Shown piece after piece: positions 1 through 6,641 of a stretch of DNA of 7,045 nucleotides. A program made the translations under genes and the position numbers. The stretch lies in assembly GCA_002299675.1 (NCBI GenBank), contig DBOW01000071.1:2435-9479 (forward strand), written 5' to 3'. Position 1 is the stretch's first letter, and the number at the start of each line of letters is the position of its first letter. Source of the stretch: Solobacterium sp. UBA636 (GTDB taxonomy: Bacteria; Bacillota_I; Bacilli_A; Erysipelotrichales; Erysipelotrichaceae). Under the pieces are notes generated by a model, which was given only the letters and a program-made list of their open reading frames with translations, searched no databases and was not told where the DNA came from.

Positions 1-851
1 CTGCTGATTATAACTGTGAATGTGAATTTAAGAGTGTAAATACAGTAGATGAAGTAAATGTCTGTATCCCAGTATTCCCAGGTACAAACTGTGAATATGA
101 TATTAAGCGAGCCTTTGAGGATGAGGGTGCTAAGGGAAATATCGTTGTCTTTGCCAATCAGAATGAAGAGATGATTCTTGATTCGATTGAAAGACTGGTT
201 AATGAGCTAAACAGATCACAGATTCTGGCTATTCCTGGTGGTTTCTCTTCGGGTGATGAGCCTGATGGTTCAGCCAAGTTTATTGTCAATGTGTTAAAGA
301 ATGAAAAGGTGCATAAGGCGGTAGAAGATTTATTGAAGCGTGATGGACTGATTCTTGGTATCTGCAATGGTTTCCAGGCGCTGATTAAGTCAGGTTTACT
401 GCCATATGGAAGAATAGATGACGCAAAGGGCGATGATCCAACACTGTTCCTTAACTCAATTCACCGTCATGTTTCGACAATGGCTCATACCAGAGTTGCC
501 TCAAATAAATCTCCATGGTTAAGCAGCTTTAAGCCAGGTGATGATCATATGATCGCCATGAGCCATGGTGAGGGAAGATTTGTCTGTGATGAAAAGACAT
601 TGAATGAGCTGATTGAAAATGGACAGATTGCCTTCCAGTATGCTGACTATGACAATAAGCCAAGCATGGATTCAAGGTTCAATATAAATAACTCTGACCT
701 GGCTATTGAGGGCATTGTGTCTAAGGATGGACATATCTTAGGTAAGATGGGTCATAGTGAAAGATATACAGAAGGACTGTTTAAGGATATCCCGGGCAAT
801 AAGAAACAGAATATCTTTAAGAATGGTGTCGACTATTTCAGGAAGAGCTGA
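1..851 (+). CDS. purL: Phosphoribosylformylglycinamidine (FGAM) synthase, C-terminal glutaminase part (5' end outside window)
   Basis: The open frame enters from the left edge (first full codon at base 3) and stops with TGA at 849-851, giving about 282 C-terminal residues. FGAM synthase converts FGAR, glutamine and ATP to FGAM in the cytoplasm; this part is the class I glutamine amidotransferase domain that supplies ammonia. The domain opens with VCIPVFPGTNCEYD (near bases 60-100). The nucleophile loop GICNGFQ has its Cys codon at 363-365, the segment SHGEGRF follows, and the His and Glu of the catalytic triad lie in GHSER (codons 753-755 and 759-761). The frame is open without a break well upstream of the glutaminase start, so this looks like the long single-chain PurL (family length about 1,200-1,300 residues) rather than a free-standing PurQ. 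The synthetase half is not visible, so fusion is inferred. An ATG at 171 lies inside the domain, after the conserved PVFPGTN segment, and is not the real start. Confidence 0.93.
   Translation, partial: ADYNCECEFKSVNTVDEVNVCIPVFPGTNCEYDIKRAFEDEGAKGNIVVFANQNEEMILDSIERLVNELNRSQILAIPGGFSSGDEPDGSAKFIVNVLKNEKVHKAVEDLLKRDGLILGICNGFQALIKSGLLPYGRIDDAKGDDPTLFLNSIHRHVSTMAHTRVASNKSPWLSSFKPGDDHMIAMSHGEGRFVCDEKTLNELIENGQIAFQYADYDNKPSMDSRFNINNSDLAIEGIVSKDGHILGKMGHSERYTEGLFKDIPGNKKQNIFKNGVDYFRKS
840..845 (+). promoter_or_regulatory. Ribosome binding site that fixes the purF start
   Basis: AGGAAG lies 7 nt before the ATG at 853 and overlaps the last codons of purL. It supports ATG 853 as the purF start over the GTG at 757, which would extend the protein 32 residues back into the purL reading region. 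Confidence 0.75.
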
Positions 852-852
852 T

Positions 853-2241
853 ATGGGTACAGAGATTCATGAGGAATGCGGGGTGTTTGGCTGTTTTAGG
901 GTTAAACATGCCGCTGAGGTAACTTATTATGCGCTTCACGCAATGCAGCATCGTGGCCAGGAGGGCTGCGGTATTGTCACTGCGGATGGCAAAAATCTGG
1001 TAGGACACCGTAATTATGGTCTGGTCAAGGAGGTGTTTGATCAGAAACAGCTTGACCGTTTAAAAGGTGATTATTCAATCGGCCATGTGCGTTATTCAAC
1101 TACCGGTGCTTCACATTTGAGTAATATTCAGCCATTTCTTTATTATCATTCAACTGGTGATTTTGCGCTTTGTCATAATGGCAATATTGTGAACAGTTCA
1201 ATTTTAAGGGAAGAGTTTGAAAAGAATGGTTCAATATTTCAGTCAACTTCTGATTCGGAAATACTGGCTCATCTGATTACCAGAAAAAACTATGGCACCA
1301 GAACTGATGCCCTGAAGGAAGGTCTGAAAAGACTGGAGGGTGGTTTTGCGTTTCTGGTGCTGACCAAGGATAAGCTTTATGCGATGCGTGACCGCTATGG
1401 TTTAAGGCCTCTTTCTCTGGGAAAAATGGGAGATGGCTATGTGGTAAGTTCGGAGACCTGTGCCTTTGATGTCATCGGTGCTGAGTTTATCAGGGATATT
1501 AAGCCTGGCGAGATTATTAAGATTAATGATCAGGGTATTACTTCTGAGTTTTATTCTGAGAGCTGTTACGATAAGATGTGCGCAATGGAGTATATTTATT
1601 TCTCCCGCCCAGATTCAGATATAAATGGAATTAATATTCATTTATCTCGAAAGGAATGTGGAAGAAGGCTGGCCAGGGAATGTCCATGTCAGGCGGATAT
1701 AGTTATCGGTGTTCCTGATTCTTCTTTATCGGCTGCCAACGGCTACTCTGAGGAGTCGGGTATTCCACTGGAGACCGGTTTAATCAAGAATAAATATATG
1801 GGCAGAACCTTTATTGAGCCTTCCCAGGAATTGAGGGAACGTGGGGTTAAAATGAAGCTCTCGCCTATCCGTTCGGTTATAAAGGGTAAAAGGGTTGTGG
1901 TGATTGATGACTCGATTGTAAGAGGTACTACTTCCCGCCAGATTGTTCAGATGTTAAGGGAACAGGGGGCAACAGAGGTGCATATGCGTATTGCCTCACC
2001 TCCAATGATTGCGCCATGTTTCTATGGTGTTGATACCTCAACCTATGATGAGCTGATTTCGGCATATAAATCGGTTGATGAGGTCTGCAGAATAATCGGG
2101 GCTGATTCTTTAGGCTATCTGTCTAAGGAAGGAATGCTTCAGGCTATTGGGGCAAAGGATCTGTGCATGGCCTGTTTTGACAGCCACTATCCAACGCCTT
2201 TATATGAAGATATTAAGAATGCGAATAAGAATAATAAATAA
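853..2241 (+). CDS. purF: Amidophosphoribosyltransferase (glutamine PRPP amidotransferase)
   Basis: This 462-residue protein catalyses the first committed step of purine synthesis: PRPP plus glutamine gives 5-phosphoribosylamine. The N-terminal Ntn-type glutaminase spans about residues 9-235. Its expected nucleophile is Cys9 in EECGVFG, which implies removal of an 8-residue propeptide, as in Bacillus subtilis PurF. HRGQEG (33-38) and CHNGNIVN (107-114) are typical glutaminase motifs. The C-terminal phosphoribosyltransferase domain carries the PRPP loop VVVIDDSIVRGTT (348-360). Cysteines 243 (KMCAMEYIYF), 389 (APCFYG), 438 and 441 (CMAC) match the four [4Fe-4S] ligands of the Bacillus enzyme, so an oxygen-sensitive cluster is expected. 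The family is feedback-inhibited by purine nucleotides. ATG 853 was chosen because it gives the short propeptide and has AGGAAG upstream; it begins 1 nt after the purL stop. Arginine, serine and glycine codon choice differs from the neighbouring genes. Confidence 0.97.
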   Translation: MGTEIHEECGVFGCFRVKHAAEVTYYALHAMQHRGQEGCGIVTADGKNLVGHRNYGLVKEVFDQKQLDRLKGDYSIGHVRYSTTGASHLSNIQPFLYYHSTGDFALCHNGNIVNSSILREEFEKNGSIFQSTSDSEILAHLITRKNYGTRTDALKEGLKRLEGGFAFLVLTKDKLYAMRDRYGLRPLSLGKMGDGYVVSSETCAFDVIGAEFIRDIKPGEIIKINDQGITSEFYSESCYDKMCAMEYIYFSRPDSDINGINIHLSRKECGRRLARECPCQADIVIGVPDSSLSAANGYSEESGIPLETGLIKNKYMGRTFIEPSQELRERGVKMKLSPIRSVIKGKRVVVIDDSIVRGTTSRQIVQMLREQGATEVHMRIASPPMIAPCFYGVDTSTYDELISAYKSVDEVCRIIGADSLGYLSKEGMLQAIGAKDLCMACFDSHYPTPLYEDIKNANKNNK

Positions 2242-2246
2242 GGGAG
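2241..2246 (+). promoter_or_regulatory. Ribosome binding site of purM
   Basis: AGGGAG overlaps the last base of the purF stop codon and lies 6 nt before the purM ATG. It sits in the only real intergenic gap of the window (2242-2252, 11 nt), which is too short for a promoter or terminator. Confidence 0.65.
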
Positions 2247-2252
2247 AAAAAG

Positions 2253-3275
2253 ATGTCTAAAGAATATGAAAGTGCCGGCGTATCGCTGGAAGCTGGCTAT
2301 GAATCAGTAAGAAGAATCAAGAAGCATATTGCCTCAACCAGCAGACCTGGTGTGATGGGCAATATTGGTTCATTTGGTGGAATGTTTGATCTGGCAAGCC
2401 TGGGCTACAAAGAACCGGTACTGGTATCTGGTACCGATGGCGTTGGTACGAAGCTGAAACTGGCCTTTATGATGGATAAACATGATACTATCGGTCAGGA
2501 TGTGGTTGCGATGTGTGTCAACGATGTTCTGGCACAGGGCGCAAGACCTTTGTTTTTCCTGGATTATATTGCGGTAGGCAAAAACTTCCCAGAGAAGATT
2601 GAGGCTATTGTCAAGGGTGTTGCGGATGGCTGCAGACTGGCTGATTGTGGTCTTATCGGTGGTGAAACAGCTGAGATGCCTGATATGTATGATATTGATG
2701 AATATGATGTGGCTGGTTTTACAGTGGGCTGCGTTGAGAAGTCTAAGATGATTGATGGTTCTAAGACCAAGGCTGGTGATGTGGTAATTGGTTTAAAGAG
2801 TTCTGGTGTTCATTCTAATGGTTTTTCTCTGGTCAGAAAGATTATTTTTAAGGATCATAATCTTGACTTAAATGAAAAGTATACTTTAAGCAGAACACTG
2901 GGTGAATCGTTGCTGGAACCAACCCGTATTTATGTAAGACCGGTTGTTGCCGTACTTGATGAAGTAGATGTGCATGGTGTTGCCCATATTACTGGTGGCG
3001 GTTTCTATGAAAATATGCCTAGATGTCTGAAAGAAGGCCTGGGTATTAAGATTAATAAGGGAAGCTGGGATATTCCGGAAATCTTTGGATTCCTTCAGGA
3101 AACCGGCAATATTTCCGAACATGATATGTATAATGTCTTCAACATGGGTATTGGCATGATTCTGGTTGTTGATGAGAAAGATGTTGAGAAGACTATGGAA
3201 ATTCTTAAGGATAACGGTGAAAATCCAAGTGTTATCGGTACAGTTACTGATAATGAAGGAATTGTCATTGAATGA
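2253..3275 (+). CDS. purM: Phosphoribosylformylglycinamidine cyclo-ligase (AIR synthetase)
   Basis: This 340-residue protein, close to the roughly 345 residues of E. coli PurM, closes the imidazole ring: FGAM plus ATP gives AIR. It is a cytoplasmic enzyme, dimeric in the family. The N-terminal half has the nucleotide-binding stretch SGTDGVGTKLKLA (59-71), then GQDVVAMCVNDVLAQGA (81-97) with the conserved Asn-Asp pair, and GGETAEMPDMY (136-146). The C-terminal half has GVHSNGFSLVR (185-195), the HITGGGFYENMPR segment (245-257) and FNMGIGM (296-302). PurM shares this fold with the synthetase half of PurL, which acts just before it. The start is set by AGGGAG and by the family N-terminus (YESAGVSLEAG). 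It ends with TGA inside the purN start (ATGA). Arginine codons are 9 AGA out of 10, unlike purF. Confidence 0.97.
   Translation: MSKEYESAGVSLEAGYESVRRIKKHIASTSRPGVMGNIGSFGGMFDLASLGYKEPVLVSGTDGVGTKLKLAFMMDKHDTIGQDVVAMCVNDVLAQGARPLFFLDYIAVGKNFPEKIEAIVKGVADGCRLADCGLIGGETAEMPDMYDIDEYDVAGFTVGCVEKSKMIDGSKTKAGDVVIGLKSSGVHSNGFSLVRKIIFKDHNLDLNEKYTLSRTLGESLLEPTRIYVRPVVAVLDEVDVHGVAHITGGGFYENMPRCLKEGLGIKINKGSWDIPEIFGFLQETGNISEHDMYNVFNMGIGMILVVDEKDVEKTMEILKDNGENPSVIGTVTDNEGIVIE
3272..3275 (+). other. purM/purN ATGA start-stop overlap
   Basis: The ATG of purN (3272-3274) overlaps the TGA of purM (3273-3275). GAAGGA at 3255-3260 is the best Shine-Dalgarno match, but its 11-nt spacing is longer than usual. 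Translational coupling of the two genes is likely. Confidence 0.8.
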
Positions 3276-3841
3276 AGAAGATAGCTGTATTTGCCTCAGG
3301 TCATGGAACTAATTTTGAGGCAATTGATGATAATATCAAAAAAGGATATCTTGATGCCTCTATTGAGCTGCTGGTAGTTGACCAGAAGAAGGCTGAGGTA
3401 ATTGATAAGGCAAAGAAAAGGGGTGTTGAAACCCTGGTATTAAGTCCTAAGGATTTTAATTCTAAGAAGGAATATGAGGAATGTATTCTTGAAAGATTAA
3501 AAGAGAAGGACGTTGAATGGATTGTTCTGGCTGGCTATATGCGTATTGTGACTAACGTGTTGTTAGATGCCTATCCAAACAGAATCATCAATATTCATCC
3601 ATCACTTTTGCCGGATTTCAGGGGACTTGATGCCATAGGTCAGGCTTATAGAGCTAAAGCTGAGAGAATGGGCGTTTCAATCCACTATATTGATTCAGGA
3701 CTGGATACGGGTTCACTGATTGCCCAGGAGGGATTTGATGTAGATCCAAAGTGGACAATTGATGAATGTGAGGAAAGAATTCATGCGATTGAGCATCGTT
3801 TATATACAGAAACACTAAAGAAGCTATGGGAGGAAGAATAA
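3272..3841 (+). CDS. purN: Phosphoribosylglycinamide (GAR) formyltransferase, 10-formyl-THF dependent
   Basis: This 189-residue protein is a typical PurN length. It transfers the formyl group of 10-formyltetrahydrofolate to GAR, giving FGAR. The N-terminal Rossmann-like part starts with the phosphate-binding loop ASGHGTN (8-14). The folate site includes VLAGYMRIV (85-93). The catalytic Asn107 and His109 lie in INIHPSLLP (106-114), and the catalytic Asp is Asp145 in GLDTG (143-147). These align with Asn106, His108 and Asp144 of E. coli PurN. The segment GLDAIGQA (118-125) has Asp where E. coli has His119; from memory, Bacillus PurN has the same GIDAVGQA form, so this is a lineage trait and not a defect. 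It is not the formate-dependent PurT, which is an ATP-grasp enzyme. The gene overlaps purM by 4 nt and abuts purH. Confidence 0.96.
   Translation: MKKIAVFASGHGTNFEAIDDNIKKGYLDASIELLVVDQKKAEVIDKAKKRGVETLVLSPKDFNSKKEYEECILERLKEKDVEWIVLAGYMRIVTNVLLDAYPNRIINIHPSLLPDFRGLDAIGQAYRAKAERMGVSIHYIDSGLDTGSLIAQEGFDVDPKWTIDECEERIHAIEHRLYTETLKKLWEEE
3828..3836 (+). promoter_or_regulatory. Strong ribosome binding site of purH inside the end of purN
   Basis: GGGAGGAAG encodes the last residues of PurN and contains a full GGAGG core 8 nt before the purH ATG. It supports the start at 3842, which directly follows the purN TAA with no spacer. Confidence 0.75.
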
Positions 3842-5380
3842 ATGAAGCGTGCATTGGTAAGTGTATCAGATAAGACTAATCTTGTGCCTTTTGTACAAGG
3901 ACTTGTGGAATGCGGTTATGAAATTATTTCAACTGGCGGAACCAAGAAGGCTTTAGATAATGCGGGCATTAAGACAATTGCGATTGATGATGTAACTGGT
4001 TTTCCAGAAATCTGTGATGGAAGAGTAAAGACTCTGCACCCTAAGGTTCATGGCGGTCTTTTATCAGTAAGAGACAATGAATCGCATATGGCTCAGTGTA
4101 AAGAACTTAATATTGAGATGATTGATCTGGTATGTGTTAATCTTTATCCATTTAAGCAGACAATTACCAAGCCTGGTTTTACCCACGAAGAAGCTATTGA
4201 GAATATCGATATTGGCGGTCCTTCTATGCTTAGAAGTGCAGCCAAGAATCATAAGTTTGTGACAGTTGTAACTGATGTAAATGATTATGATACTGTATTA
4301 AATGAAATCAGAGAAAATGGTGATACAACTCTGGAAACAAGGACAAGACTGGCTGCCAAGGTATTTAGAACTACTGCTGCCTATGATGCCCTGATTGCCG
4401 AATACTTAACTGATTATACAGGTGAGGAAAACACCGAAAAGCTTACTTTAACTTTTGAGAAGAAGCAGGATTTAAGATATGGTGAAAACCCTCATCAGAA
4501 GGCCTGTTTCTATAAGACAGTTAAGGATGTGCCATATTCTTTAGCTTCAGCTAAACAGCTTCACGGCAAAGAACTTTCCTACAACAATATCCAGGATGGA
4601 AACGCTACTTTACAGATGCTGAGAGAGTTTGGTGAAAAGCCAACTGTAGTGGCCTGTAAGCATATGAATCCATGTGGTATTGGTCAGGCTGATGATATTT
4701 ATACTGCCTGGAGAAAGGCTTATGAGGCTGATATGACTTCTATTTTTGGTGGCATTGTAGCTTTCAATAAGGAAGTTGATCTGAAGATTGCCGAAGAGCT
4801 TCATGCGATGTTTCTGGAAATCGTTTTAGCTCCATCATTTACAGCTGAGGCATTTGAGGTTTTATCTAAGAAAAAGAATATCCGTCTGATGACTTTTGAT
4901 ATGAATCCTACAGGCAATGACTTTAACACTCAGTATGTATCTGTTGCCGGTGGTTTACTGGTTCAGGACGTTAATCATTCATTAACTGATCCAAAGGACT
5001 GGAAGGTTGTGACAAAACTTGCCCCAACTGAGGAACAGATTGAGGATATGATGTTTGGTGAAAGATGCATGAAACATGTTAAGTCTAATGCGATTGTACT
5101 GGTAAAGAATGGTCAGACAATAGGTGTTGGTGCCGGCCAGATGAATCGTGTTGGTGCGGCTGAGATTGCGCTTAAGCAGGCTGGTGAAAAGGCCAAGGGT
5201 GCAGTACTGGCTTCAGATGCCTTCTTCCCAATGGATGATACTGTAAGACTGGCTGCCACTTATGGCATTGCGGCTATTGTGCAGCCAGGCGGTTCCATTA
5301 AGGACCAGGATTCAACTGACGCATGTGATGAGTTAGGCATCGCCATGGTTCATACCGGTATGCGTCACTTTAAGCACTAG
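3842..5380 (+). CDS. purH: Bifunctional AICAR formyltransferase / IMP cyclohydrolase
   Basis: This 512-residue protein has the usual PurH length and carries out the last two steps to IMP: formylation of AICAR with 10-formyl-THF, then ring closure. The N-terminal cyclohydrolase has an MGS-like fold (about residues 1-195), with ISTGGT (29-34), GRVKTLHPKVHGG (60-72), VNLYPF (99-104) and NIDIGGPSMLRSAAKN (121-136). The C-terminal transformylase (about 200-512) has RYGENPHQKA (212-221), the catalytic Lys273-His274 pair in ACKHMNPCG (271-279), SIFGGIVAFN (300-309), SDAFFPMDD (458-466) and the C-terminal TGMRHFKH (505-512). All hallmark residues I can place are present and there is no sign of decay. 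It follows purN with zero spacing and precedes purD by 1 nt. The stop codon is TAG, the only one in the window's genes. Confidence 0.97.
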   Translation: MKRALVSVSDKTNLVPFVQGLVECGYEIISTGGTKKALDNAGIKTIAIDDVTGFPEICDGRVKTLHPKVHGGLLSVRDNESHMAQCKELNIEMIDLVCVNLYPFKQTITKPGFTHEEAIENIDIGGPSMLRSAAKNHKFVTVVTDVNDYDTVLNEIRENGDTTLETRTRLAAKVFRTTAAYDALIAEYLTDYTGEENTEKLTLTFEKKQDLRYGENPHQKACFYKTVKDVPYSLASAKQLHGKELSYNNIQDGNATLQMLREFGEKPTVVACKHMNPCGIGQADDIYTAWRKAYEADMTSIFGGIVAFNKEVDLKIAEELHAMFLEIVLAPSFTAEAFEVLSKKKNIRLMTFDMNPTGNDFNTQYVSVAGGLLVQDVNHSLTDPKDWKVVTKLAPTEEQIEDMMFGERCMKHVKSNAIVLVKNGQTIGVGAGQMNRVGAAEIALKQAGEKAKGAVLASDAFFPMDDTVRLAATYGIAAIVQPGGSIKDQDSTDACDELGIAMVHTGMRHFKH

Positions 5381-5384
5381 TATG
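5378..5384 (+). other. purH/purD stop-start junction without a visible Shine-Dalgarno
   Basis: The purH TAG (5378-5380) is followed by one T and the purD ATG (5382). The 20 bases before the ATG are pyrimidine-mixed, with no GGAG- or AGGA-like run. Initiation of purD probably depends on ribosomes terminating on purH. Confidence 0.6.
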
Positions 5385-6641
5385 GCTAAGGTACTGGTTA
5401 TTGGCTCAGGCGGCAGGGAACATGCCATCGCCTGGGCATTCTCAAAAAGTGAGAGAGTAGAAAAAGTATATGTCGCACCAGGAAATCCCGGTATGGAGGA
5501 TGTGGCTGAGTGCGTAAATATTAAGGCAAACGATTTTGAATCATTATCTTCTTTTGTCAAAGAAAATAATGTAGACCTGACCTTTGTAGGTCCAGAAGAT
5601 CCTCTTGTGAATGGAATTGTGGATTATTTTGAAGACAGGGGTTTAAAAGTATTTGGTCCAAGAGCCAATGCCGCACTGCTGGAGGGTTCTAAGGCTTTTA
5701 CTAAGGAAATCATGAAGAAGTATGATATTCCTACGGCTAAATATGAAACTTTTACCGATTTTGAAGCAGCCAGGGCTTATCTTGAGAAACAGGAAATGCC
5801 AATAGTCTTAAAGGCTGATGGCCTGGCAGCCGGCAAGGGCGTAATTATTGCTCAGAACCTGGATGAAGCTGTAAATAGTGCCAGAGAAATGATGCTGGAA
5901 GGCAAGTTCAATAACGCCGGAAGTACACTGGTAATTGAGGAGTTTCTGGAAGGTGAGGAGTTCTCACTGCTGGCACTTGTGAAGGATGAAAATGTTTATC
6001 CTTTGCAGATTGCTCAGGATCATAAAAGAGCCTATGACAATGATGAGGGTTTAAATACTGGTGGCATGGGTGCCTATACGCCAGTTAATCATCTTCCTCA
6101 AAGTGCCATTGATGAGGCTATGGAAAAGGTTATGAAACCAATGGCTAAAGCTATGGTTAAGGAAGGCAGAAACTATCAGGGAATTCTCTATGGTGGCATG
6201 ATGCTTACTAAGAATGGTGTGAAGACCATTGAGTTTAACTGCCGTTTTGGCGATCCAGAGACTGAAGTAATTCTACAGGCTCTTCAGGGTGATTTCTATG
6301 AAATCTGTACTGATGTTTTAGATAATAAAACTCCAGAGTATTCATTTGATGATAATGTTTATCTGGGTGTAGTAATGGCTTCTACAAATTATCCTGAATC
6401 AAGTACCAAGGGAGTACTGATTGAAAATATCAATGCAAAGGCTCCAGAAATCTTCCATATGGGTACTGCAAAGAAAGATGGCAAGTATTATACCAATGGC
6501 GGAAGAGTTCTGTTTGTATCAGGAAAAGGAAAAGATATTAAGGAAGCCTATGATAATGCCTATAAGAGAGTATGCGAAATTAAGTCCGAAGCCTTATTCT
6601 ATAGACACGATATTGGCTTTAAGGCAATGAAAGGGGAATAA
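5382..6641 (+). CDS. purD: Phosphoribosylamine-glycine ligase (GAR synthetase)
   Basis: This 419-residue protein has the usual PurD length and joins glycine to the unstable phosphoribosylamine made by PurF, using ATP. The N-terminal domain starts with VLVIGSGGREHA (4-15) and includes APGNPGM (32-38) and FVGPEDPLV (68-76). The ATP-grasp region runs from about residue 100 to 325: KADGLAAGKGV (144-154), IEEFLEGEEFS (185-195), QDHKRAYDNDEGLNTGGMGAY (begins at 212) and the family signature RFGDPE (288-293). Glu284 and Asn286 just before that signature are the likely metal ligands. The C-terminal domain contains GVVMAS (329-334), NGGRVLFV (372-379) and the terminal YRHDIGFKA motif (407-415). The start is supported by the standard N-terminus, although no ribosome binding site is visible. 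It abuts purC directly. A shorter open frame inside its 3' part (6421-6630) is a shadow. Confidence 0.97.
   Translation: MAKVLVIGSGGREHAIAWAFSKSERVEKVYVAPGNPGMEDVAECVNIKANDFESLSSFVKENNVDLTFVGPEDPLVNGIVDYFEDRGLKVFGPRANAALLEGSKAFTKEIMKKYDIPTAKYETFTDFEAARAYLEKQEMPIVLKADGLAAGKGVIIAQNLDEAVNSAREMMLEGKFNNAGSTLVIEEFLEGEEFSLLALVKDENVYPLQIAQDHKRAYDNDEGLNTGGMGAYTPVNHLPQSAIDEAMEKVMKPMAKAMVKEGRNYQGILYGGMMLTKNGVKTIEFNCRFGDPETEVILQALQGDFYEICTDVLDNKTPEYSFDDNVYLGVVMASTNYPESSTKGVLIENINAKAPEIFHMGTAKKDGKYYTNGGRVLFVSGKGKDIKEAYDNAYKRVCEIKSEALFYRHDIGFKAMKGE
6631..6636 (+). promoter_or_regulatory. Ribosome binding site of purC inside the end of purD
   Basis: AAGGGG, 5 nt before the purC ATG at 6642, lies in the last purD codons. 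The purD TAA (6639-6641) directly precedes the ATG, so the two genes are likely coupled. Confidence 0.6.

Noticed and set aside
757..852. Possible 32-residue N-terminal extension of PurF from a GTG at 757
   Set aside because: It lies wholly inside purL, would put the nucleophile Cys far from the N-terminus, and has no ribosome binding site. ATG 853 has AGGAAG at 7 nt and gives the expected short propeptide.
1681..1689. Extra Cys277-Pro-Cys279 pair in PurF as a novel metal site
   Set aside because: It sits in a variable loop before the conserved ADIVIGVPDSS segment. Two cysteines alone are weak evidence, and the four known ligands are already present.
2564..3122. Minus-strand open frames opposite purM (2564-2770, 2886-3122), and similar ones opposite purL, purN, purH and purD
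   Set aside because: They are 62-78 codons long with low-complexity shadow composition, no ribosome binding sites and no recognisable domain, and they lie fully antisense to conserved enzymes.
3623..3634. Asp120 in PurN where E. coli has His119, as a possible loss of an active-site residue
   Set aside because: Bacillus PurN, as I recall it, has the same GIDAVGQA-type segment, and Asn107, His109 and Asp145 are all present, so the enzyme should be active.
6421..6630. A 69-codon plus-strand frame inside the 3' part of purD
   Set aside because: It is an out-of-frame shadow of the conserved PurD C-terminal domain, with no ribosome binding site or recognisable motif.
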